Source: an uncultured Paraburkholderia sp. (GTDB lineage Bacteria; Pseudomonadota; Gammaproteobacteria; Burkholderiales; Burkholderiaceae). Taken from it: a stretch of DNA of 13,733 nt. A model generated the notes under the pieces. It saw only the letters and a program-made list of their open reading frames with translations. It was not told the origin of the DNA and searched no databases. Both the position numbers and the translations under genes were made by a program. The first letter of the stretch is position 1. Every line of letters begins with the position of its first letter. Below, one piece after another: positions 1 to 7,706 of the stretch. Where the stretch lies: contig CALFSF010000218.1 of assembly GCA_937917025.1 (NCBI GenBank), forward strand, positions 1 through 13,733, in the 5' to 3' direction.

Positions 1-562
1 CCTGTTCACAGATGTCTGGCCGGCGCCCTGGCTGCGCGGCCATGTCGAGCTGCGGCAACTCGCGAAGGCGCGCGTGAACGAGTCCCGTCATATTGCGGTA
101 AGGGACGTCCTCATATGCATGGGCCGCCCGTTCTGGAAGCCGTTCAAGCACGGCGACGCACGCGTTGGAGACGAGCACATGATCGGAATGAAACAGGCCC
201 AATGGTATGAACACGGTACTCGCCGGCACCTCCGCCACGACCCGCGCGAGCGCTTCGACGAGCATCTCGTGCGACGGCGATTCGCCATATTGCGCGTCGC
301 AAAACGGCAGATGAACGGGGTGCGCACCGAGTACGGCCAGCGCCTGTTCGTCCTCGATGGCGCGGGCCCGCGTTGCGGCGGACGAGTCGGAAAACCCTGA
401 CTTCGTGTCCCACGATGTTTGCATTGGCGTGCGTGGCGCGGCGGCAAAGACCGTGCACACCACGGTTTCCTGCTGGCCGGCGAGCAGGGCGCCGCAACTG
501 AGCACGGCGTCGTCGAAATGCGGGGATATCACCAGCAGGCGGGGGGATGCAACGCCAACCAT
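1..562 (-). CDS. PIG-L/LmbE-family N-deacetylase, partial (C-terminus beyond left edge)
   Basis: The first 187 codons are visible and remain open to the window edge. The protein starts MVGVASPRLLVISPHFDDAV. The PHFDD motif (residues 14-18) and a later HSDH motif (125-128) are the two zinc-binding signatures of PIG-L/LmbE deacetylases, with H15, D18 and H128 as likely metal ligands and D17 as the likely general base. Known members remove N-acetyl groups from GlcNAc-type sugars (GlcNAc-PI, MshB, BshB). The ATG overlaps the TGA of the upstream dehydratase/decarboxylase gene by one base (TGATG), and a GAGGG at 568-572 lies 5 bases ahead, so the start is firm and translation is probably coupled. 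By context I infer that it deacetylates an amino sugar of the glycan built by the operon. The acceptor is unknown. The coding frame is not the longest ATG-initiated frame in this stretch; the motifs identify it. Confidence 0.88.
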   Translation of the reverse strand, partial: MVGVASPRLLVISPHFDDAVLSCGALLAGQQETVVCTVFAAAPRTPMQTSWDTKSGFSDSSAATRARAIEDEQALAVLGAHPVHLPFCDAQYGESPSHEMLVEALARVVAEVPASTVFIPLGLFHSDHVLVSNACVAVLERLPERAAHAYEDVPYRNMTGLVHARLRELPQLDMAAQPGRRPDICEQ

Positions 563-1587
563 CAAAACCCTCGCGCGGCGAGGTCGGCGCCCGCGTGCCG
601 CGTGAGCGGTGCGCTGACGCCCGCGCGCGGCGACATTGCCGCGAGCCGGGCACGAAAATAACGCGCCGTCAGGGCGAGGCCGTCTTCGAGCGTCACCTCA
701 GGCCGCCAGCCAAGCAGCGTTCGCGCGCGCGAAATGTCGGGGCAGCGGTGCCACGGATCGTCGGTGGGAAGAGGGTGAAACGCGATCGTCGACGATGAGC
801 CCGTCGTGATCACGATACGCTCGGCGATCTCCAGCATCGTCACTTCATGAGGATTGCCCAGGTTGACCGGGCCGCCGGGATCGTCATCGGTGTTCATCAG
901 GCGGATGAAGCCGTCGATCATGTCGTCGACATAGCAGAACGAGCGGGTTTGCGAGCCGTCGCCGTATACCGTCAGTGGTGCGCCGGCCAGCGCCTGCATC
1001 ATGAAGTTGGAGACCACGCGTCCATCGGCCGGATGCATGTGCGGCCCATAAGTGTTGAAGATGCGCGCGATGCGGACCTCCAGATGGTGCTGACGCCGGT
1101 AGTCCATGAAGAGCGTTTCCGCGCAGCGTTTGCCTTCGTCGTAACACGAGCGCGGGCCGACCGGATTGACGTTGCCCCAGTAGTCTTCCCGTTGCGGATG
1201 GACGTGCGCGTCGCCATAGACTTCGCTGGTCGACGCCTGGAGGATTTTCGCCCTGACGCGCTTGGCGAGGCCCAGCATGTTGATGGCGCCGTGAACGCTG
1301 GTCTTGGTGGTCTGCACCGGGTCGCGCTGATAGTGAATCGGCGAGGCCGGGCAGGCGAGGTTGTAGATTTCGTCGACTTCCACATAGAGCGGGAACGTCA
1401 CGTTGTGCCGCATCAATTCGAAGTTCGCGCAGTCGAGCAGATGCGCGATATTGTCCTTCGCGCCTGTGTAGAAATTATCCACGCACAGCACGTCATGCCC
1501 CTGCATCACGAGCCGCTCGCAGAGGTGTGAACCGAGAAACCCGGCGCCGCCCGTCACCAGTATCCGTTTGCGCGAGAGTTCTTTCAT
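562..1587 (-). CDS. UDP-glucuronate decarboxylase-type NAD-dependent epimerase/dehydratase (extended SDR)
   Basis: This is an extended short-chain dehydrogenase of 341 residues from the preferred ATG. The NAD-binding Rossmann motif TGGAGFLGSH is at residues 12-21 and the acidic D37 follows the second strand. The STSEVYG segment is near 119-125, and the catalytic YxxxK is in SCYDEGK (Y149, K153). The segments ACPASPIHYQRDP, VNPVGPRSCYDEGKR and RIFNTYGPHMHP, with RSFCYVDD further on, are the pattern of UDP-xylose synthases (UXS), which oxidise and decarboxylate UDP-glucuronate to UDP-xylose. The reaction is inferred from these motifs; a related 4-epimerase or dehydratase is the main alternative. 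About 25 residues at the C-terminus (SPRAGVSAPLTRHAGADLAA region) extend past the usual core and may simply carry the coupling junction with the deacetylase gene. Two tandem ATGs exist (1590 and 1587). AGGA at 1594-1597 is 3 bases from the first and 6 from the second, so 1587 is preferred. Confidence 0.88.
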   Translation of the reverse strand: MKELSRKRILVTGGAGFLGSHLCERLVMQGHDVLCVDNFYTGAKDNIAHLLDCANFELMRHNVTFPLYVEVDEIYNLACPASPIHYQRDPVQTTKTSVHGAINMLGLAKRVRAKILQASTSEVYGDAHVHPQREDYWGNVNPVGPRSCYDEGKRCAETLFMDYRRQHHLEVRIARIFNTYGPHMHPADGRVVSNFMMQALAGAPLTVYGDGSQTRSFCYVDDMIDGFIRLMNTDDDPGGPVNLGNPHEVTMLEIAERIVITTGSSSTIAFHPLPTDDPWHRCPDISRARTLLGWRPEVTLEDGLALTARYFRARLAAMSPRAGVSAPLTRHAGADLAARGF

Positions 1588-1620
1588 CATGCATCCTTTT
1601 CGATGGTAGAGGCATGCCGC

Positions 1621-2577
1621 TTATGTGGTGACCTGCAGCAGGGTTTCGTGCCATTCCTGCACGAAACGGTCGATATGAAAGCGCTCGCGTGCCGTGCGGC
1701 GCGCACCGTCGCCAAGCCGGCGCGCTTCTGCCGGGTCGCGCAGCAGCGCGTACATGGCATCCACCAGCGCGTCGGGATCTGTATGCACGAAGCCGTTCTC
1801 GCCATTGCGGATCACGGTCACGAGTTCGGTGGTCGCGAGGCCGACGATCGGCATGCCGATCGTCATCGCCTCGACGATCGCAAGACCGAGACTCGTCCAG
1901 CGGATCGGATTGAAAAAGAACCGGTAGCGCGCGGCGAAGGCGGCGAGTTCCAGATTGCCGATCTCGCCGATGCCGCCGAGCCGTTGCGCGTCCATGCCGA
2001 CCAGATCGAGCGGCACGCGCGCGCGGGTTTGCGCAAAGACGTCCGCCCCCAGGCGCCGGCCGCGCCCCGCGAGATGATTGACGACGACGATGCCGCGTTT
2101 CAGTTCGCCGCTGTAGCTCACGCCCTCGGGCACGACCACGCCGTGCTCGATGACGCGCGTGGGCGTCGCACCGCAGTCCCACATCAGCTGGTTGAAATGG
2201 GTGACATGCACGAGCAGCGTGTCGGGGTCGTTGACCCAATGCCACTGCAGGAACGGATTGTCCTGAGGCGGATCGTGCTCCAGATAGACGCGCGGCAGCC
2301 TCCGCTGCGCTTCGGACAGCAACTGGAGCCGGTCCTCGTCCCACTGGGTTCGGTGCTGATACAGGATCACGTCGAAACGCTGCTTTGCGACCTCACCGGC
2401 GCTGACCTCGTGGACGTTGTCGCCCCAGGGCAATACGCCGACCTTGCCGGCGTAACCCGGTGGATGACCGGGGCGGGTAACCAGAAAGAAATCGTGGGGC
2501 GCCTGGGTCAGGTAGTAGAGGTAATTGCCATGGACATGCCATGTCAGCACCCGCAGACGACGGCAGTTACGCAGCAT
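1621..2577 (-). CDS. glycosyltransferase, GT4/GT1-like (GT-B fold)
   Basis: A 318-residue protein starting MLRNCRRLRVLTWHVHGNYL. The N-terminal half has a short acceptor-side domain. The C-terminal half carries the donor-binding region NPIRWTSLGLAIVEAM (about 223-238) followed by GMPIVGLATTELVTVIRNGENGFV (241-264), typical of retaining GT4 enzymes. In the usual E-x7-E motif the second Glu is present (E236) but the first is replaced (T228). That substitution occurs in some GT4 subgroups, and it makes donor prediction unsafe. The frame is open upstream to 2685, but M at 2577 is preceded by GAGG (2584-2587) with a 6-base spacer, and the extra 36 residues would be Arg-rich and overlap the upstream gene deeply. 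With this start the gene overlaps the GT9 gene by 11 bases. Expected to act in the cytoplasm on a lipid-linked or nascent glycan. Sugar specificity unknown. Confidence 0.83.
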   Translation of the reverse strand: MLRNCRRLRVLTWHVHGNYLYYLTQAPHDFFLVTRPGHPPGYAGKVGVLPWGDNVHEVSAGEVAKQRFDVILYQHRTQWDEDRLQLLSEAQRRLPRVYLEHDPPQDNPFLQWHWVNDPDTLLVHVTHFNQLMWDCGATPTRVIEHGVVVPEGVSYSGELKRGIVVVNHLAGRGRRLGADVFAQTRARVPLDLVGMDAQRLGGIGEIGNLELAAFAARYRFFFNPIRWTSLGLAIVEAMTIGMPIVGLATTELVTVIRNGENGFVHTDPDALVDAMYALLRDPAEARRLGDGARRTARERFHIDRFVQEWHETLLQVTT

Positions 2578-3709
2578 GGCGAACCTCGCGCGGACGTGTC
2601 GTTGCGGGGCGCTGCGCACGTGGCGCGCCGGCCGCCGGCGGCTGCGCCTGCGGATACCGTGCAAGCTGCGCGCGCGCCTCTGCAACCACGTGGTCGACGT
2701 CGATATTTAACGCGCAGGGATGCCCGTAAGGGCAGTCGCGAAATGCGCACGGACGGCACGGCGGATAATCGGCAAGCACGCGATGCAGGTCATGATCGAG
2801 CGGCGCCCAGCGGCGCGTATCGCTACCGCTGGCGATCACCACGCTCGGTGCGTGCATCGCGGCCGCGACGTGCGACACACCCGTGTCGTTGCAGACGACG
2901 AGCCGTGCGCATCCGACCAGCGCGGCAAGCACGCCGAGCGAGCTCGCGCCCGCGAGATAAAGCGCTGGCGCATCCATCGCGCCGAGCATCCCGGCGGTCA
3001 GTTCGCTTTCCTGCGCGGTACCGGTGATCGCGATTTGCCAGCCGTCGGCGGCGAGCGCGTCGGCTACCGCGGCGAAACGCTGGGCCGGCCAGCGGCGCGA
3101 CGGCAACTGCGCGCCGGGATGCACCAGCACCAGCCGCGCGGGTTCGATTCCGTATTGCGCGACGAGCGCGGCGTAACCGGCCTCGTCCGCGGCGGTCACT
3201 GGAAAATGCAGCGCGCGTCCCATGGACGGCGCACCCAGCGCGGTTGTCAGCGCGAGGTAGCGCTCGGGTTCGGGCAGGCTGTCAGGCCATCCGATGAAGC
3301 AGCCAGGGCGCGGCGCTTCACCGGTCTGCACGAAACCGGCCTGCGCGCGCGCGCCGAGCGCGAACAGCAGATCGTTCGCGATGCCACCACTGCCGTGCAG
3401 CTGGATCGCGAGATCGAAGCGCCTCGCCCGCATCGCCGCAAGGAAGGCGGGCAAGCCATCGTTCGACTCCGTCTGCTCGGGAAAGCCGAGCGCGCCCGGA
3501 AACGCCACCAGTTCGTCGACAAGATCCGCATAGCGCTCGACGAAGCTACGCGCCCACGGCAAGCCGATCAGCGTGATATACGCGCGAGGCGCGGCACGCC
3601 GGAGTGCGCGCAGCGCCGGCACCGCGCACAGCATGTCGCCGAGTTGCAGCGCCCGGAAAATGACGATGCGGCGTGGTGCGACCGTGTGGAGCAATGAGGC
3701 GGCAGTCAT
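2567..3709 (-). CDS. GT9 heptosyltransferase-family glycosyltransferase (second copy in operon)
   Basis: A 380-residue protein starting MTAASLLHTVAPRRIVIFRALQLGD. The N-terminal strand-loop RALQLGDMLCAVPALRALR (19-37) and the C-terminal donor domain with LVHPGAQLPSRRWP (195-208) and CNDTGVSHVAAAM (273-285) are standard for GT9 enzymes (WaaC/WaaF/WaaQ family), which transfer heptose from ADP-heptose. A Cys cluster (C318, C321, C326, C332) follows at the end of the domain, then a Pro/Ala/Arg-rich tail of about 30 residues. The start is set by an ATGA overlap with the upstream GT2 stop (3706-3709); the frame runs open far upstream to 4378 but lies there inside the GT2 gene. The family assignment is secure; heptose as donor is inferred from the family and from the phosphatase in the same operon. 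Confidence 0.88.
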   Translation of the reverse strand: MTAASLLHTVAPRRIVIFRALQLGDMLCAVPALRALRRAAPRAYITLIGLPWARSFVERYADLVDELVAFPGALGFPEQTESNDGLPAFLAAMRARRFDLAIQLHGSGGIANDLLFALGARAQAGFVQTGEAPRPGCFIGWPDSLPEPERYLALTTALGAPSMGRALHFPVTAADEAGYAALVAQYGIEPARLVLVHPGAQLPSRRWPAQRFAAVADALAADGWQIAITGTAQESELTAGMLGAMDAPALYLAGASSLGVLAALVGCARLVVCNDTGVSHVAAAMHAPSVVIASGSDTRRWAPLDHDLHRVLADYPPCRPCAFRDCPYGHPCALNIDVDHVVAEARAQLARYPQAQPPAAGAPRAQRPATTRPREVRHAA

Positions 3710-4770
3710 AGGAATAGCACCTTGAAACGGGCGGCGCCGTAGAGCCGCCAGAAAATCGACAGGAATGGAATCAGCGCGGACGTCCACGCCATTTCGGCGA
3801 TATGTCGCGCGCTGCGGCTCGTGGCGCGCAGCCGCTGCACGCAAAAACATGCCGTCAGCGCGAGCCACACGACGAACGCGGCGAGCGCGATTGCCGGCCT
3901 CGCCGCGAGCGCGGCGCACAGCGCAACCAGCGCGGCACCGACGATCGCGTAGTACAGGAGTGGTGGCGTCGCGCGAATTCTCTGGCGGAAGAGCTCGCGA
4001 TGCTTCTTGAAGAGCAGCGCATCGAACTGGCTTTTCTTTTGCTGCGCAAGGCTCACGCCCCAGCGTGCAGGCCGCACCGGATGGATCACGATCGCGTCGT
4101 TCGCTCGCACGATGACACCGCCGGCTCGCAGCAGCGTGAACTGCAGATCGGAGTCCTCGCGCCATGCGGCGGTAAAGCGCTCGTCGAAGCCGCCCGTGCG
4201 CGCGAGCGACGCATGCGTCATGAACGCGTTGGCGGTCGCGAACTCGGCGCACGCGAGACCGCTCGCGTCGGTTTCGTAATCGGTCGGCGCGGCGGGCGGT
4301 GCCGGCAGCGGCACGACGATCGTGCCGCTCGCGGCTGCGGCACCGTCGGCGAGCGCGCGGGTTCCGGCCGTGAGCCATCGCGGGTCGGGCACTGTATCGT
4401 CGTCGGTGAAGGCGATCAGCGGCGCACGCGCCGTGCTCCAGCCGGCGTTACGCGCGCCCGCGGGGCCCTGGGTGCGGGTGACCGGCACATAGCGCACGGC
4501 GAGCCCGCGAGGAGCCGCATCGTCCGCGAAGCGCGCGACGGTCTCGCGGGTCGCGTCATCGGGACCGTCGTCGCAGACGATGATCTCGTAGCGCGCCGGC
4601 TCGAAGTCCTGTGTCACGACGGCTCTCAGGCATTGGGCCAGCAAAGCGGGGCGGCGCCATGTCGGAATGATCACCGATACGTCGACATGCGCGGGCAGCG
4701 CGCAGGGATATCCGTCATGAAGGGATTCAGACGGGTCGGTGCGCGCGCCGCGCGTGGGCGTGGCGTTCAT
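3706..4770 (-). CDS. GT2 glycosyltransferase with C-terminal membrane segments
   Basis: A 354-residue GT-A enzyme. VDVSVIIPTWRRP (29-41) opens the nucleotide-binding domain and CDDGPDD (66-72) follows. The metal-binding DxD is in AFTDDDTVPDP (D123-D125), and the likely catalytic acidic pair is in WREDSDLQF (E205, D206). After the catalytic domain come two hydrophobic stretches (about 272-289 and 293-310) and a third weaker one near 328-342. The enzyme is therefore probably anchored at the inner membrane with its active site in the cytoplasm. About 28 residues precede the first strand. Both ends are ATGA overlaps, with the carbamoyltransferase upstream and the GT9 gene downstream, which fixes the start and implies coupled translation. 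Inverting transfer of an activated sugar is expected; donor and acceptor are unknown. Confidence 0.88.
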   Translation of the reverse strand: MNATPTRGARTDPSESLHDGYPCALPAHVDVSVIIPTWRRPALLAQCLRAVVTQDFEPARYEIIVCDDGPDDATRETVARFADDAAPRGLAVRYVPVTRTQGPAGARNAGWSTARAPLIAFTDDDTVPDPRWLTAGTRALADGAAAASGTIVVPLPAPPAAPTDYETDASGLACAEFATANAFMTHASLARTGGFDERFTAAWREDSDLQFTLLRAGGVIVRANDAIVIHPVRPARWGVSLAQQKKSQFDALLFKKHRELFRQRIRATPPLLYYAIVGAALVALCAALAARPAIALAAFVVWLALTACFCVQRLRATSRSARHIAEMAWTSALIPFLSIFWRLYGAARFKVLFL

Positions 4771-6503
4771 GCGGTCGCCCCGGCTTTTTCGACCAGAAAC
4801 GGACCGATCACCAATGCGTCGAGCGGCGACGTCCAGAACGATTCGACTGCGTCTCGCGGCGAATTGACCATCGGTTCGCCGCGCGTATTGAACGAGGTGT
4901 TGACGAGAATCGGCACGCCGGTGCGCTGCCTGAACGCGTCGAGCAGGTCGTAGTAAAGCAGGTGCTGCCCGCGGTTCACCGTCTGTACGCGCGCGGTACC
5001 GTCGACGTGCCGCACCGCTGGAATGCGCGCGGCTTTTTCGGCGCGCACGTCGAACACGAACAGCATGAACGGCGCGACCTTGCCGTCGACGAACCAGTCG
5101 TTCACGTGCTCTTCCATCACGACCGGGGCGACCGGGCGGAAGTCTTCGCGATCCTTGATTTCGTTGAGCTTCGCCTGCATCGCCGGGTCGACCGGCGACG
5201 CCAGGATCGAGCGGGCGCCGAGCGCGCGCGGGCCGAACTCGGTACGTCCCTGGTACCAGCCGATCACCTTGCCCGCGGCCAGCAGGTCGGCCGTTTCGCC
5301 GGCGATGTCGTCAAGCCGCCGGAACGGCACTTTCGACCAGCGCAGGAAGTGCTCGATCTCTTCGTCGCTGTACGCCGGGCCCAGGTACGCGTGATCCATC
5401 GTCCAGTGCCGCTTGCGGTCGCCGCGCTCGCGATAGTCGATCCACAATGCAGCGCCCAGTGCGGTGCCGGCATCGCCGGCAGCCGGTTGCACCCACACTT
5501 CGTCGAACGGGCCGGCGTCGCGCAACACCGAATTCATGACGCAGTTGAGCGCGACGCCGCCCGCCATGCTGAGATTGCGCAAGCCGGTTTGCCGATGCAG
5601 CCAGGCCGCGAGTTGCAGCACCGTTTCCTCGAGTACGCGTTGCAGCGAATGGGCGATATCGAAGTGGCGCTGATCGAGCGGAGCGCCGCGCTCGCGAGGC
5701 GGCCCGAAGCGCTCGACGAGCCGCGGCGCCTCCACGGTGTAGATGCCGTCGCGATGAAAGCGCACGATGTCGCGGAATACGTCGACGTATTCCGGCTTGC
5801 CGTACGACGCGAGCGCCATCACCTTGTACTCGTCGGACGAGTGCAGAAAGCCGAGCCAGTCGGTCACCGCTTCGTAAAGCAGCCCGAGCGAATGCGGCAG
5901 TTCGACCTGCCTGAGCCGCTGGTATTCGCCGCCGGTGAAGCGGCCCATGCTGGTGGTGACGCCTTCGCCGCGGCCGTCCATCGTCAGCACGGCCGTGTCG
6001 TCGAACGGCGCGGCAAGGAACGCGCTCGCTTCGTGCGCGAGATGATGCTCGACGAAATGCCATTGGAAGCCGTGGACGGGATCGACGCCCTGGAAGCGCT
6101 TGCGCAGATGATGTGGCGCGCCGTCGAGCAACTGCGCCCGCGCATTGGCGATATAACTGACGAAGAGCGGATCCCACGGCGAGGCGGAGGGATTCGCCGG
6201 CTTCGCGCGGCTGGGCTCGAACGGCAGTTCGAGCGTCGCGCCGGCATGCTTCGGCATCCCGCCGAACCGCTGCGGGTCGTACGAATACGCCACGTGATCG
6301 ACCTCGGCAAGCGTGATGCCGGCGGCCTTCAGGCAGTAATCGATCGCATCGAACGGCAATTGCCACGTCGAAAACGGCACCGGCCGCTTCGCATGCTTGA
6401 CGTGCGTGAAACGTTCGTCTTCCGCAGCGGCCAGCACCACGCCGTCGTGCAGCAGGGCCGCCGCGCTGTCGTGATAGACCGCATTGATTCCGAGGGTGTA
6501 CAT
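4767..6503 (-). CDS. carbamoyltransferase (NodU/CmcH family)
   Basis: A 578-residue protein beginning MYTLGINAVYHDSAAALLHD, the classic start of NodU/CmcH carbamoyltransferases. The N-terminal Kae1-like domain includes HHLAHEASAF (153-162), TMDGRGEG (174-181) and MAGGVALNC (313-321). The C-terminal YrdC-like/Carbam_trans_C part includes GRTEFGPRALGARSI (419-433), DREDFRPVAP (451-460) and LVNTSFNTRGEPM (533-545). The length matches full-length family members and no key motif is lost. Known relatives use carbamoyl phosphate and ATP, via a carbamoyl-adenylate, to carbamoylate a sugar or antibiotic hydroxyl (Nod factors, cephamycin, tobramycin). I infer that it decorates the operon's glycan. O-carbamoyl heptose is known from Pseudomonas LPS core, so a heptose hydroxyl is a reasonable target next to two GT9 genes. 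It lies 18 bases after the upstream GT9 stop; GGAA 11 bases ahead is a weak ribosome site. Confidence 0.93.
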   Translation of the reverse strand: MYTLGINAVYHDSAAALLHDGVVLAAAEDERFTHVKHAKRPVPFSTWQLPFDAIDYCLKAAGITLAEVDHVAYSYDPQRFGGMPKHAGATLELPFEPSRAKPANPSASPWDPLFVSYIANARAQLLDGAPHHLRKRFQGVDPVHGFQWHFVEHHLAHEASAFLAAPFDDTAVLTMDGRGEGVTTSMGRFTGGEYQRLRQVELPHSLGLLYEAVTDWLGFLHSSDEYKVMALASYGKPEYVDVFRDIVRFHRDGIYTVEAPRLVERFGPPRERGAPLDQRHFDIAHSLQRVLEETVLQLAAWLHRQTGLRNLSMAGGVALNCVMNSVLRDAGPFDEVWVQPAAGDAGTALGAALWIDYRERGDRKRHWTMDHAYLGPAYSDEEIEHFLRWSKVPFRRLDDIAGETADLLAAGKVIGWYQGRTEFGPRALGARSILASPVDPAMQAKLNEIKDREDFRPVAPVVMEEHVNDWFVDGKVAPFMLFVFDVRAEKAARIPAVRHVDGTARVQTVNRGQHLLYYDLLDAFRQRTGVPILVNTSFNTRGEPMVNSPRDAVESFWTSPLDALVIGPFLVEKAGATA

Positions 6504-6521
6504 GGCTCGTTCGTTCCGAAG

Positions 6522-7706
6522 TCAGGAGGGTTCCGTCGTGCAGCCCGGCGCTCCCGATGCGCGCGCTTCGGCGCACAGTTCGAGCGCCGCCTGCACGATC
6601 TCGGCGGGCGGCACGCCGCGCAGGCAGGCGTGATGGCGCTGCGGGCAGACGCCGCGGTAACACCAGCGGCACGGCACGTCGCGAAACAGCAGGCGATGCG
6701 CCGTTTGCCACGGGGTGTGCTGCGGATTGGTCAGCGCATACAGGTCGGCCACCGGCGTTCCGAGTGCGGACGCGATATGCACCGGACCGCTGTTGTTCGA
6801 GATCAGCACGGTGGCGCGTTCGAGCAGCGCGCCCAGTTCGCCCAGACTCAGCGTCCCCGCCAGATCGTGCAGCGCCGGCCGCGCAGCGTACCCGGCGGTG
6901 CGGCGCACCTCGGCGGCGAGGGCCCTTTCTCCGTGGCTGCCCGTGATCAGCACCGGATAGCCGGTCTCGCGTACGAGGCGCGCCGCGACGAGCCCGAAAC
7001 GCGCGGCCGGATAGCGGCGCGATGCGGCCGTCGCGCCCGGATGCAGGATGAAGTACGGCGCATGCGGGTCCACACCGCGCGCGGCGAGGCGCGCGGCCAG
7101 CAGCGCGCGATCGGCTTCGCGCACGTCGAAGCGCATCCGTGTATCCCGCGCGGTCGCGCCGACCTCGCGGACCAGCGCCAGTTGCCGCTCGACTTCATGA
7201 CGGGTGTGCTGCTCCGGTTCGGACTCGTGCACCCAGCCCGTCAGTAATGCGTATGGATTTTCCCGGCAGTGCGCGAGTCGTCGCGGAATGCCGGCGAGGT
7301 GGCACATCATCGCGGCGGGCAACGGATTCTGGCTATAGACGGTGAAGATCACCGCGGCATCGAAGTGCCGTTGTCCGAGTTGCTCCGCCATGCGCAGATC
7401 GCGCGCGGGCGCATGCTCCGCCCGGTTCGCGACCCACGGCGCGTCGTATTCGACGACTTCGTCGACGTCGCCGAGAAACGGCGCGAGCGCCACACCGGCG
7501 CGCGAGCCCAGCAACGTCAGATGACGGCCGGGCACCGCTTCGCGAAGCGCGCGCAATGCCGGGGTCGTCATCAGCACATCGCCGAGATTGTCGAGCCGCA
7601 CGCACAGGATGCGCGTCACGTCCTCGCCCCACTGCGCGACGGCCGAACGCGCCGGCGCACGCGCATGCGCGTGCGTGGGCTGGACGAGTTTCAGTACGCC
7701 GTTCAT
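6522..7706 (-). CDS. GT9 heptosyltransferase-family glycosyltransferase (first copy in operon)
   Basis: A 394-residue protein starting MNGVLKLVQPTHAHARAPAR. After about 30 poorly conserved residues comes RILCVRLDNLGDVLMTTPAL (32-51), the GT9 N-terminal signature. The donor half has ILHPGATAASRRYP (220-233), LAGTLSLGELGALLERA (282-298) and SNNSGPVHIASALGTP (303-318), as in ADP-heptose:LPS heptosyltransferases. A C-terminal Cys cluster (C346, C349, C354, C361) has nearly the same spacing as in the other GT9 protein of the operon, but the two are otherwise divergent, so they are not a recent duplication. The start is fixed by an ATGA overlap (7703-7706) with the phosphatase stop. Probably transfers heptose or a related sugar at the cytoplasmic face of the inner membrane. 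The acceptor is unknown. Confidence 0.88.
   Translation of the reverse strand: MNGVLKLVQPTHAHARAPARSAVAQWGEDVTRILCVRLDNLGDVLMTTPALRALREAVPGRHLTLLGSRAGVALAPFLGDVDEVVEYDAPWVANRAEHAPARDLRMAEQLGQRHFDAAVIFTVYSQNPLPAAMMCHLAGIPRRLAHCRENPYALLTGWVHESEPEQHTRHEVERQLALVREVGATARDTRMRFDVREADRALLAARLAARGVDPHAPYFILHPGATAASRRYPAARFGLVAARLVRETGYPVLITGSHGERALAAEVRRTAGYAARPALHDLAGTLSLGELGALLERATVLISNNSGPVHIASALGTPVADLYALTNPQHTPWQTAHRLLFRDVPCRWCYRGVCPQRHHACLRGVPPAEIVQAALELCAEARASGAPGCTTEPS

Noticed and set aside
1603..3027. Plus-strand open frame of 474 codons opposite the GT4-like and GT9 genes
   Set aside because: No family pattern is visible, and the composition is that of an antisense shadow.
4962..7247. Very long open frame on the plus strand (761 codons) opposite the carbamoyltransferase and GT9 genes
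   Set aside because: Its product is Arg/His/Ala/Val-rich with no recognisable motif, and the opposite strand encodes full-length families. It is the usual antisense open frame of GC-rich genes.
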